From: Pontibacter flavimaris
GTDB lineage: Bacteria > Bacteroidota > Bacteroidia > Cytophagales > Hymenobacteraceae
Assembly: GCF_001907195.1 (NCBI RefSeq)
Contig: NZ_LVWA01000003.1
Coordinates: 62,001 to 126,000 of the forward strand
Direction of reading: 5' to 3'
Length of the DNA stretch: 64,000 nt
Below the pieces are notes generated by a model. That model was given only the letters and a program-made list of their open reading frames with translations. It was not told the DNA's origin and made no database searches. This document shows, in pieces, positions 57,057 to 64,000 of this stretch. The stretch's first letter is position 1; each line of letters begins with the position of its first letter. The position numbers and the translations under genes are program-made.

Positions 57057-58559
57057 TTATCTTGTCCTGTTTCTGCGCCAGTTTGAGTTGTTCTTTTCCG
57101 CTGTAGGGGCAGCGGCGTCTGCGGCGGCTGGCTTTTTCTTGTTCATCAACATGGCTGCCAGGGCTGCAGCCACTTCGTCGGCTCCCTCGTCTGGCTTTCT
57201 TTCCAGCACTTCCGGGCTGAAGTAGCGGTCGATAAACTTCGTGTCGAAGTTACCGCTTACAAAGGCCTCGTGCTGTAGCACGTAAGCACCGAAGGGGAGG
57301 GTGGTTTCGATACCTGTGATCTGGTATTCGGAAATGGCGCGCAGCATCTTGGCAATAGCCTCCTGCCTGTCCTTCCCAAATGTCACCAGCTTGGCAATCA
57401 TCGGGTCATAGTAGATCGGGATTTCCATGCCCTGCTCAAAGCCATCGTCCACGCGCACGCCCAGGCCCTGTGGCCTTCTATAGGTTTCCAGCTTGCCAAT
57501 ATCCGGCAGGAAATTATTGGCCGGGTCTTCGGCGTAAACACGTAGCTCCAGGGAATGGCCGTTTATCTTCAGGTCTTCCTGCTTAAAGCCCAGGGGATTT
57601 CCTTCTGCAATCAGGATCTGCTCCTTCACCAGGTCCAGGCCGGTTATCTGCTCTGTTACCGGGTGCTCTACCTGCAGGCGGGTGTTCATTTCCAGGAAGT
57701 AGAAGTTCTGGTGCTCATCCAGCAGGAATTCCACCGTGCCGGCGCCAACATAGTTACAAGCCTTTGCCACGTTCACGGCGTTGCGGCCCATTTCCTCGCG
57801 CAGGGCAGGGGTAAGGATAGCAGAAGGTGCTTCCTCAATCACTTTCTGGTGGCGGCGTTGTATGGAGCATTCCCGCTCAAACAAATGCACGATGTTACCG
57901 TGGGTATCGCCCAGCACCTGAATCTCGATGTGGCGCGGCGAGCCGATATACTTCTCGATAAATACGGAGCCATCGCCGAAGGCGGAGGTAGCCTCGCTAA
58001 CCGCCAGCTGCATCTGTTCCTCAAAAACCTCGGCGCTCTCCACCACGCGCATCCCTTTCCCGCCGCCGCCGGCACTTGCTTTTATAAGGATGGGAAAGCC
58101 CACCTGCCGGGCGATCTGTTTTGCCTCCTCCACATCGGTGATGGCCTCCTCGGTGCCGGGCACCATCGGAATGTTATACTTTGCAACAGCAGCCTTGGCT
58201 GCCAGCTTGCTGCCCATCAACTCAATCGCCTCCGGCGAGGGGCCGATAAAGATCAGCCCCGCCTCCTGAACAGCCTTAGCGAAACCAGCGTTCTCAGATA
58301 AAAAACCATAGCCCGGGTGGATAGCATCTACACCTAAATCCCTGCAAACCTGGATAATCACATCGCCGCGCAGGTATGACTCGCTCGACTTAGGCCCGCC
58401 CACGCAAACCGCCTCATCTGCAAAACGCACGTGAAGGGCATTACGGTCGGCTTCGCTGTATACGGCTACGGTTCTGATACCCATCTCTTTAGCTGTTCGC
58501 ATCACGCGCAGGGCAATCTCGCCACGGTTGGCCACCAGAATCTTATTGATTTTTCTCAT
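57057..58559 (-). CDS. accC: biotin carboxylase subunit of an acyl-CoA carboxylase
   Basis: Carboxylates biotin with ATP and bicarbonate. 500 residues: N-domain (KILVANRGEIALRVMRTAKE, GYGFLSENAGFA), ATP-grasp (GGGGKGMRVV, ERECSIQRRHQK, LEMNTRLQVEHPVTE) and biotin carboxylase C domain (ELRVYAEDP). It ends in an Ala/Pro-rich tail with WRRNRTR. No biotinyl domain follows, so a separate carrier is needed. No accB or carboxyltransferase is adjacent. It may serve acetyl-CoA or propionyl-CoA carboxylase; the C-terminal tail favours the latter type in Bacteroidota, with low certainty. Confidence 0.93.
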   Translation of the reverse strand: MRKINKILVANRGEIALRVMRTAKEMGIRTVAVYSEADRNALHVRFADEAVCVGGPKSSESYLRGDVIIQVCRDLGVDAIHPGYGFLSENAGFAKAVQEAGLIFIGPSPEAIELMGSKLAAKAAVAKYNIPMVPGTEEAITDVEEAKQIARQVGFPILIKASAGGGGKGMRVVESAEVFEEQMQLAVSEATSAFGDGSVFIEKYIGSPRHIEIQVLGDTHGNIVHLFERECSIQRRHQKVIEEAPSAILTPALREEMGRNAVNVAKACNYVGAGTVEFLLDEHQNFYFLEMNTRLQVEHPVTEQITGLDLVKEQILIAEGNPLGFKQEDLKINGHSLELRVYAEDPANNFLPDIGKLETYRRPQGLGVRVDDGFEQGMEIPIYYDPMIAKLVTFGKDRQEAIAKMLRAISEYQITGIETTLPFGAYVLQHEAFVSGNFDTKFIDRYFSPEVLERKPDEGADEVAAALAAMLMNKKKPAAADAAAPTAEKNNSNWRRNRTR

Positions 58560-58656
58560 GCAGGAGCTATGGTTTATTTTACATCAAAGAAAAGCTTTTG
58601 AGGGCAAAGTTAAAAATGCCTTGTTTAAAAATGAGAATTACAGTATAGGCCAACAA

Positions 58657-58687
58657 TTGTATATGAGATGAATAAACCATAACTTTG
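58657..58687 (+). promoter_or_regulatory. Bacteroidota-type promoter for the SPT-like gene
   Basis: TTG (58657-58659), 20-base spacer and TAACTTTG (58680-58687), an exact TAnnTTTG. A start site about 7 bases downstream is expected. Confidence 0.75.
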
Positions 58688-58770
58688 CGCTGCATTAAAC
58701 CTTATTGCAACTGATAAGGAATTTTGGCAATTACATCAGAAATTATCCCGATAACCTAATTATTACTCAA

Positions 58771-60009
58771 GTGGATTTATTCGAAAAGTTGTTGACCAAC
58801 AGAGGTCCGTTAGGCAGCCACTCACACTACGCGCATGGCTATTTCACATTCCCTAAACTGGAGGGTGAAATAGGGCCGCGTATGAAGTTCAGAGGAAAGG
58901 ATGTGCTAACGTGGAGCCTTAACAACTACCTGGGGCTGGCGAACCATCCTGAGGTACGCAAGGCTGATGCTGAAGCTGCCGCAGAGTGGGGAATGGCGAC
59001 GCCGATGGGCGCGCGCATCATGTCTGGCAACACCAACCTGCACGAGCAGCTGGAGTCTGAGCTGGCCGACTTTGTGAAGAAAGAAGACGCAATGCTGCTG
59101 AACTTCGGTTACCAGGGCGTACTTTCTATTATAGATGCGATGGTTGACCGCCACGATGTGATTGTATACGATGCCGAGTCTCATGCCTGTATTATAGATG
59201 GCGTGCGCCTGCACCAGGGCAAGCGCTTTGTGTATGGCCACAACGATATGGAGAGCCTGGAGAAGCAGCTGGAGCGTGCAACACGTTGGGCTGAGAACAC
59301 CGGTGGTGCCATTCTGGTGATCACAGAGGGTGTTTTTGGTATGTCCGGTAACCTGGGCAAGCTGCGTGAGGTTGTGGCCCTGAAGGAGAAATTCAGCTTC
59401 CGCCTGCTGGTGGATGATGCCCACGGCTTCGGTACGATGGGAGCTACTGGCGCCGGTACAGGAGAACACTTGGGTATACAGGATGGTATCGACGTATATT
59501 TCTCTACATTCGCCAAGTCGATGGCCAGCATTGGTGCCTTCGTGGCCTCCAATGAGCAGGTGGTGGAGTACCTTCGCTACAACATGCGTTCACAGATCTT
59601 CGCTAAGTCTTTGCCGATGCCGCTGGTAGTGGGTGCCATTAAGCGCCTGGAGCTGCTGCGCACCAAGCCAGAGCTGAAGGACAAGCTGTGGGAGGTGGTA
59701 CACGCCCTGCAGAGCGGCCTGCGCGAGAAAGGGTTCAACATCGGTACAACCGAGTCGCCGGTAACGCCGGTGTTCCTGAACGGCCAAATCCCGGACGCGA
59801 CACAGCTGACGCTGGACCTGCGCGAGAATTTCAGCATTTTCTGCTCTATCGTGGTTTACCCGGTAGTGCCTAAGGATGTGATCATGTTGCGCCTTATCCC
59901 AACGGCAGCTCACACGCTGGCAGATGTGGAAGAGACAATCAATGCCTTTGAGAAAATTGCACAAAAGCTAGACAAGGGTCTGTACTCCACACCGGCAGTT
60001 ACGGCTTAA
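58771..60009 (+). CDS. alpha-oxoamine synthase, serine palmitoyltransferase-like
   Basis: PLP-dependent condensing enzyme of 412 residues. Signatures: YLGLANHPEVRKA, SGNTNLHEQLE, LLVDDAHGFGTMG (Asp and His that position PLP) and the Schiff-base Lys in STFAKSMASIGAF. The group includes serine palmitoyltransferase, KBL, BioF and HemA. Bacteroidota sphingolipid-forming SPTs look like this, and the SPT function is my best guess; 2-amino-3-ketobutyrate CoA ligase is the alternative. GTG 58771 (VDLFEKLLTNRGPLG) agrees with homologues I recall; TTG 58705 would add 22 residues. Confidence 0.83.
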   Translation: MDLFEKLLTNRGPLGSHSHYAHGYFTFPKLEGEIGPRMKFRGKDVLTWSLNNYLGLANHPEVRKADAEAAAEWGMATPMGARIMSGNTNLHEQLESELADFVKKEDAMLLNFGYQGVLSIIDAMVDRHDVIVYDAESHACIIDGVRLHQGKRFVYGHNDMESLEKQLERATRWAENTGGAILVITEGVFGMSGNLGKLREVVALKEKFSFRLLVDDAHGFGTMGATGAGTGEHLGIQDGIDVYFSTFAKSMASIGAFVASNEQVVEYLRYNMRSQIFAKSLPMPLVVGAIKRLELLRTKPELKDKLWEVVHALQSGLREKGFNIGTTESPVTPVFLNGQIPDATQLTLDLRENFSIFCSIVVYPVVPKDVIMLRLIPTAAHTLADVEETINAFEKIAQKLDKGLYSTPAVTA

Positions 60010-60044
60010 CAGCTCATAGGGGCTTATATTAAAATTCCCTAATC

Positions 60045-60075
60045 TTTGCTTGTTTGTAACAAATGTGTATATTAG
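60045..60075 (+). promoter_or_regulatory. candidate promoter for the H1-like gene
   Basis: TTTG (60045-60048), 19-base spacer and TATATTAG (60068-60075), which matches TAnnTTTG at all but one position. The ATG is 40 bases past the -7 element. Confidence 0.5.
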
Positions 60076-60114
60076 AGCTATAAATTTAAATGTTTCACTA
60101 TAACAATTGCTCTA

Positions 60115-60306
60115 ATGAACAACAACTTTAGCAAACTGAAGGACTTAGTTATGTCACTGGAAGGCGACTTCGAAAAGTTCTACGAAAAAGGCAATGCAGC
60201 TGCTGGTACGCGCGTACGTAAGGGCATGCAGGATCTGAAGAACATGGCTCAGGACATCCGTAAGGAAGTTCAGGACACAAAAAACAGCACTGCTGACAAG
60301 AAGTAA
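60115..60306 (+). CDS. histone H1-like small protein
   Basis: A 63-residue, Lys-rich helical protein with SKLKDLVMSLEGDFEKFYEKGN, then AAGTRVRKGMQDLK and a KK tail. It matches the short 'histone H1' family of Bacteroidota (Hc1-like), which is thought to bind DNA and compact the nucleoid. Its own promoter and a strong terminator suggest a well-expressed single gene. Confidence 0.85.
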   Translation: MNNNFSKLKDLVMSLEGDFEKFYEKGNAAAGTRVRKGMQDLKNMAQDIRKEVQDTKNSTADKK

Positions 60307-60324
60307 GCTTCAGACAGACTGAAT

Positions 60325-60366
60325 AAAACAGAAAAGGAGACCGATTTCGGTCTCCTTTTCTGTTTT
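60325..60366. terminator. bidirectional terminator between H1-like gene and tyrS
   Basis: A 19-bp perfect stem (60325-60343 with 60348-60366; core GGAGACCG), loop ATTT, with A and T tracts in the arms. Confidence 0.93.
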
Positions 60367-60383
60367 AAGTAATTGGTAGTCAG

Positions 60384-61700
60384 TTAGTTGACTGATACGA
60401 GGTAATAGTTCTTCTTTCCTTTCTGCACCACCAGGTACTTGCCCTGCAGCAATTCAAAGTTAACAGCCTCATCGGCGTTCTGCACCTTCTGGCGGTTCAC
60501 GCTAACGCCACCGTTCTTAATCATGCGGCGCGCCTCTCCCTTCGATTCGAAGACCTGGCCTCCGGTTAACTCAGAAAGCAAATCCGTAACCGTTTCGGCG
60601 CTGGCATAGTCTGCTTGGCTTACCGCTATCTGGGGCACGCCCTCGAACACAGAGAGCAGCATATCCTCTTTCAGGCCTTTTAAGGTCGCAAAATCGCCTT
60701 TTCCAAATAAAATTTCGGAGGCATCTACAGCCGCCAGGAAGTCATCCTCGGAATGCACGCGAATTGTAACATCTTTAGCAAGGGCTTTCTGCAGTAAACG
60801 CAGGTGGGGGGCCTGTTTGTGCTCTTCTGTTATCTTTTCGATCTCGTCCTGCGGCAGCAAAGTATAAACCTTTATCAGCTTCTCCGCCTCCTCATCCGAA
60901 AGGTTCAGCCAGAACTGGTAGAACTTGTAGGGAGAGGTCAGGTTCGGGTCGAGCCATACGTTGCCGCCCTCAGACTTGCCAAATTTGGTGCCATCTGCTT
61001 TTGTCACCAGCTTGCCCACCAGCGCATAGGCTTTGCCGCCATCCATGCGTCGGATCAGCTCAGTGCCGGTGGTGATGTTGCCCCACTGGTCGGAGGCGCC
61101 CATCTGTATTTTAACCCCTTTGTTTTTATAGAGGTGGTAGTAGTCGTAGCCCTGGATGAGCTGGTAAGCGAACTCGGTGTAGGAGAGGCCCTCGGCGCGG
61201 TCGCCATCCTCGTCGGCATTGATGCGCTTCTTCACAGAGTCTTTGCTCATCATGTAGTTCACGGTGATATGCTTGCCCACATCGCGCAGGAAGCCCAGGA
61301 AGTTGAAGTCCTTGAACCAGTCGTAGTTGTTCACGATCTCGGCTGAGTTAGCACCGCAGTTAAAGTCCAGGAATTTCTCGAGTTGCTTTTTGATGCCTTC
61401 CTGGTTCTCACGCAGCGTGGTCTCATCCAGTAGGTTACGTTCTGCCGATTTGCCGGAAGGGTCACCGATCATACCGGTGGCACCGCCAACCAGGGCCAAC
61501 GGTTTATGGCCAGCGCGCTGCAGGTGCACCAGCAGCATAATGGTGGCCAGGTTGCCAATGTGCAGCGATTTGGCTGTTGGGTCGAAGCCGATGTAGCCGG
61601 ACGTCATGCCTGATGCTAATTGCTCTTCTGTACCCGGCATGAAATCATGGAGCATGCCTCTCCAACGCAGTTCTTCAATAAGATTCATCTGTACCTTCAT
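60384..61700 (-). CDS. tyrS: tyrosine--tRNA ligase
   Basis: Charges tRNA-Tyr. 438 residues, class I. The HIGH motif is [10 protein letters not shown]; the KMSKS loop is [10 protein letters not shown]; tyrosine-site blocks are [12 protein letters not shown] and [10 protein letters not shown]-terminal S4 RNA-binding domain (about 370-438, [20 protein letters not shown]) is present. ATG 61688 ([11 protein letters not shown]) fits homologues better than 61700, which adds four residues. No T-box leader is evident. Confidence 0.96.
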   Translation of the reverse strand: MKVQMNLIEELRWRGMLHDFMPGTEEQLASGMTSGYIGFDPTAKSLHIGNLATIMLLVHLQRAGHKPLALVGGATGMIGDPSGKSAERNLLDETTLRENQEGIKKQLEKFLDFNCGANSAEIVNNYDWFKDFNFLGFLRDVGKHITVNYMMSKDSVKKRINADEDGDRAEGLSYTEFAYQLIQGYDYYHLYKNKGVKIQMGASDQWGNITTGTELIRRMDGGKAYALVGKLVTKADGTKFGKSEGGNVWLDPNLTSPYKFYQFWLNLSDEEAEKLIKVYTLLPQDEIEKITEEHKQAPHLRLLQKALAKDVTIRVHSEDDFLAAVDASEILFGKGDFATLKGLKEDMLLSVFEGVPQIAVSQADYASAETVTDLLSELTGGQVFESKGEARRMIKNGGVSVNRQKVQNADEAVNFELLQGKYLVVQKGKKNYYLVSVN

Positions 61701-61911
61701 TCATCTGTTCGGGGCAAAGATAAAAAAGAGTTGGCAGATTGGGGCGGGGAAGTATAGAAAGGGTGAAGGATTGGAGGAGGGTTATTTAGATTTTACTATA
61801 TTAGAGGATAAAAAACTACCGGAGTTATAAGTATCTACGGAATACTCCAGACATATTGCAGATAAAAGGAATAGGCTTCCGTTTATACTATAGTTGTATA
61901 AAAGCTAAAGT

Positions 61912-62307
61912 ATGAAAAAGCGCACCAAGATTATTTTATCATTATCGGTAGGCTTGGTCCTCTTGTTCTGCGGCTTTATTTATCTCTCATTCCATACCAT
62001 GGAAATAGAAGATCATTACGGAGATCTTCAGCAATTCTACTATCAATCAAAGGATGAAGACATAATTCTCAATCACGACAATAAGAAGTTTGGAATTATT
62101 GAGAAAGACACAAGAAGAATCCGCATAGTTGATACTAGAAACGAAAAGGTTGACCTTTATAATTGGGTCTATATCTACGATGACTTTCAAGAATCAAAGA
62201 TTGAAGTGTTTAGGCCTGACAGCAAAATTGATCTAGCGAGAATGAATTATGAAGAAGTTGTTAGCTTGATTCAGAAAAACGAAATGGAGCTGATAATTAA
62301 GAATTAA
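61912..62307 (+). CDS. hypothetical single-pass membrane protein, AT-rich orphan
   Basis: 131 residues: N-terminal membrane helix (about 7-27), then a charged, beta-rich extracytoplasmic part with DFQESKIEVFRPDS and an amphipathic end. No known family. Markedly AT-rich. The 26-bp hairpin repeat begins 18 bases after the stop. Possibly horizontally acquired. Confidence 0.65.
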   Translation: MKKRTKIILSLSVGLVLLFCGFIYLSFHTMEIEDHYGDLQQFYYQSKDEDIILNHDNKKFGIIEKDTRRIRIVDTRNEKVDLYNWVYIYDDFQESKIEVFRPDSKIDLARMNYEEVVSLIQKNEMELIIKN

Positions 62308-62325
62308 GCCTTTATACAACAAAAG

Positions 62326-62351
62326 CTATAGTGCATAAACGCACCATAGCC
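62326..62351. repeat. 26-bp imperfect hairpin, copy 2
   Basis: Identical to 26441-26466. It lies between two same-strand AT-rich orphan genes, 26 bases before the next ATG. The stem pairs CTAT with ATAG and GTGC with GCAC around ATAAAC. Confidence 0.85.
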
Positions 62352-62377
62352 CAACACGATGAGTAAATTGATAAAAA

Positions 62378-63043
62378 ATGAAATTAATCAAAACAATCAT
62401 CATCCTACTTCTACTAACTGGATGCAATACCACGGTTAATACAACTCCAGTCTTAATTACAGAAGAAAAGCAACCAGATTATGCATTGTTGAGAACAGAA
62501 CTTGAAGAAATTTATGATATAGACCAAAATATCAGAAACATAGATTGGGATACCTTAAGCAGCCCTGAAGCAAGTATAGCTTATTCTATGAAAATGATGG
62601 CTATTGATTCAGTTAACCAGACTAGGATCTTACCTATAATTGAGCAGTATGGGTGGCTGCCGAAAAGCAATATTGGTGAAAAAGCCGCCGACGGCATATT
62701 TTTAGTAGTGCAGCATTCCAACCTTAGAACGATAGAGAAGTATCTTCCTCAGATGGAAGCGTTAGTACGGGAAGGAGAGGCAGATGCTTTGGATGCGGCA
62801 ATGATGCGGGATAGATTACTGAGTTTCCAAGGCAAAAAGCAGATTTACGGCACCCAAGCGAACAACATGGTTCGCGGTGACGGGAGCATTGTTATTTGGC
62901 CCATAGAAGATGCGGAAAATGTAAATAAACGCAGGAAAGAGGTTGGTTTTACAACAACAGTTGAAGAGAACGCTAAAAGACTTAGGGCTGCATATGATCC
63001 AAATGAAAAATTGCCGAAAAAGAACAACAATGCTCAACATTAG
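62378..63043 (+). CDS. DUF6624-like lipoprotein
   Basis: A 221-residue lipoprotein (L13-T14-G15-C16). Blocks IYDIDQNIRN, ILPIIEQYGWLPKSNIG, LVVQHSNLRTIEKYLP and KQIYGTQ fit the DUF6624 family as I remember it. Function unknown. AT-rich. The 26-bp hairpin lies upstream, and a second hairpin begins right at its stop codon. Confidence 0.75.
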   Translation: MKLIKTIIILLLLTGCNTTVNTTPVLITEEKQPDYALLRTELEEIYDIDQNIRNIDWDTLSSPEASIAYSMKMMAIDSVNQTRILPIIEQYGWLPKSNIGEKAADGIFLVVQHSNLRTIEKYLPQMEALVREGEADALDAAMMRDRLLSFQGKKQIYGTQANNMVRGDGSIVIWPIEDAENVNKRRKEVGFTTTVEENAKRLRAAYDPNEKLPKKNNNAQH

Positions 63044-63059
63044 CTAAAACGCTTTTTAG
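63042..63059. repeat. hairpin between orphan genes
   Basis: GCTAAAACGCTTTTTAGC: 7-bp stem GCTAAAA/TTTTAGC with a 4-base loop, followed by CAACCGTTAGCC. The ending resembles an integron attC-type GTTAG core, but the match is partial. It overlaps the end of the DUF6624-like gene. Confidence 0.45.
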
Positions 63060-63086
63060 CACAACCGTTAGCCATAAAATGTAATT

Positions 63087-63605
63087 ATGAAACAAGCTAT
63101 AATCATTGCATTCTTCTTGATTTCGACAGTTTCGATTGCGTTTGCAGTTGAAGGAACTCTCGAGTTGATCATCAAACCAGAGTATAAAAGTGCTGTTACT
63201 TTGTATAATAAGCCAAATGGTAAAATTGTAGCTTCTGTCAAGCATGATTTTGAAGAAGAAGACTATCTGACATTTAGTGCTTCAAACCAAACCTCTGATT
63301 TCTTTTATGGCACATTAGAATACTCTATATCTGGTAAGAAATTGAAGGGATGGGTAAAAAAAGGTAAGCACATTGGGACATACGCAAGAAATTACGAACC
63401 AGGAAAGCCTTTAAAGCTTATGTCTAGTGCAAGTGTAGATTCAAAGGTTAATGCAATTGTTCCAGCGTGGACCAATCAGTTTTATCAGGTTACTGCTTTT
63501 GATAAAAAGTGGGCTTATGTGAATGTGCTTTGCAAGGGGCAGGTTAAGCAGGGTTGGCTATCGCCAGAAATGCAATGTGCTAACCCTTATACTACTTGCA
63601 ATTAA
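63087..63605 (+). CDS. secreted SH3-like hypothetical protein, AT-rich orphan
   Basis: 172 residues with a signal peptide (about 1-20). The second half (about 105-165) has an SH3-like layout (VDSKVNAIVPAWTNQFYQV, WAYVNV, QGWLSPE); the first half (VTLYNKPNGKIVASV) may be a second copy. Family uncertain. Third AT-rich orphan in this segment. Confidence 0.65.
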   Translation: MKQAIIIAFFLISTVSIAFAVEGTLELIIKPEYKSAVTLYNKPNGKIVASVKHDFEEEDYLTFSASNQTSDFFYGTLEYSISGKKLKGWVKKGKHIGTYARNYEPGKPLKLMSSASVDSKVNAIVPAWTNQFYQVTAFDKKWAYVNVLCKGQVKQGWLSPEMQCANPYTTCN

Positions 63606-63679
63606 AAGAAGAAATTCTTCGGCTAACCCTGCATAGGCTCCATGCTTGGCTTCGGCTCGCACATCGTCTATACCACCTG

Positions 63680-64000
63680 CTACAACCTCCCCAACTCCTC
63701 CGCAATCTTCCTGTTCCACTGCTCCTGCACCACCTTGTTCAGCCCGTGCTGCGTTTCGGTGTCATATTGGTCCTGTAGTTGGTTCATCTCCCGGAACGAT
63801 TCGATGTAGTGGTACTGGATGATGCTGTTGTAGTCCTCCACCGACAGGATCTCCGGTGTGATCTTCTTTTTAAATCGCTCGGCCACCAGCTTCACCAGGT
63901 CAAAATGCTTCTGCTCGTGGTTCAGGCTGTAGTCGTTGCGCGAGTCGGGCTTTACCCAGGAGGAGCTTTGCAGCACGTATACTTTCATGTCGAGGTAGAG
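63680..64000 (-). CDS. HExxH metalloprotease-like protein, C-terminal part (DUF922-like)
   Basis: The reading frame stays open to the window edge, so only the last 106 residues are seen. LNHEQKHFDLVKLVAERF contains an HEQKH zinc-binding motif typical of DUF922-type predicted Zn-dependent proteases. A helical C-terminus follows. ATG 63988 is internal; the upstream codons (LYLD) are consistent with continuation. Base composition returns to that of the core genes. Confidence 0.7.
   Translation of the reverse strand, partial: LYLDMKVYVLQSSSWVKPDSRNDYSLNHEQKHFDLVKLVAERFKKKITPEILSVEDYNSIIQYHYIESFREMNQLQDQYDTETQHGLNKVVQEQWNRKIAEELGRL

Noticed and set aside
60384..61700. T-box or other leader control for tyrS or thrS
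   Set aside because: No T-box sequence (AGGGTGGNACCGCG-like) or long structured leader is visible upstream of either gene.
63042..63059. GCTAAAA...TTTTAGC hairpin as another XRE/S24 operator
   Set aside because: The spacing and arm length differ from GCTAA-N5-TTAGTA and it sits at a gene end, so it fits the inter-gene hairpins better.

Overview
The window looks like a chromosomal piece of an aerobic Bacteroidota bacterium, most likely Hymenobacteraceae (Pontibacter-like). Supporting features are TAnnTTTG-type promoters, a type IX secretion 'plug' family protein, a DUF3276 PUR-alpha-like protein, Bacteroidota-style topoisomerase IV genes, a serine-palmitoyltransferase-like enzyme next to a small H1-like protein, and few Shine-Dalgarno sequences. 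The assignment is inference from gene content; there is no rRNA in the window. I recognised no tRNA, rRNA, CRISPR array or insertion sequence.

Layout. 1-7.8 kb: a chemotaxis-type operon (poly-HAMP receptor cut by the window edge, CheW, CheY, CheB, CheA, CheC). 7.8-11.3 kb: an AAGTAT hexamer tandem array, a putative phage abortive-infection membrane protein, then a fused AdoMet decarboxylase/spermidine synthase overlapping an agmatinase. 11.4-18.3 kb: small membrane protein, Cys-rich copper-storage-like protein, RecQ, secreted S8 protease, XRE/S24 (LexA-like) regulator, pirin. 18.3-23.8 kb: a MacB/FtsX-type permease divergent from an NtrC-type regulator/kinase pair, with paired TGTCC-N6-GGACA operators between them. 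23.9-31.5 kb: OsmC, T9SS plug-like protein, AT-rich accessory genes, DHFR-like protein, PhnA-like protein, YchF, DUF3276, RlpA, DUF58. 31.5-43.2 kb: a sugar block (Pgi, beta-phosphoglucomutase-like HAD, a HAD-OtsB fusion, GH65 phosphorylase, PfkB kinase, class II aldolase) that reads as a route from trehalose(-phosphate) into glycolysis. 43.3-51 kb: exonuclease/GIY-YIG fusion, AI-2E transporter, ParE and ParC. 51-56.3 kb: two TPR proteins, then ThrS-InfC-RpmI-RplT. 56.3-61.7 kb: a motif-dense intergenic region with an unannotated element, biotin carboxylase, SPT-like enzyme, H1-like protein, TyrS. 61.9-64 kb: AT-rich orphan genes, and a metalloprotease-like gene cut by the window edge.

Three patterns cut across genes. 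(1) The hexamer AAGTAT and its complement ATACTT are greatly over-represented, mostly between genes and often forming the arms of terminator hairpins. (2) A 16-bp site GCTAA-N5-TTAGTA lies upstream of the XRE/S24 regulator and twice upstream of parE, suggesting a small LexA-like regulon. (3) An identical 26-bp imperfect hairpin follows AT-rich orphan genes at 26.4 kb and 62.3 kb, suggesting cassette-like insertions.
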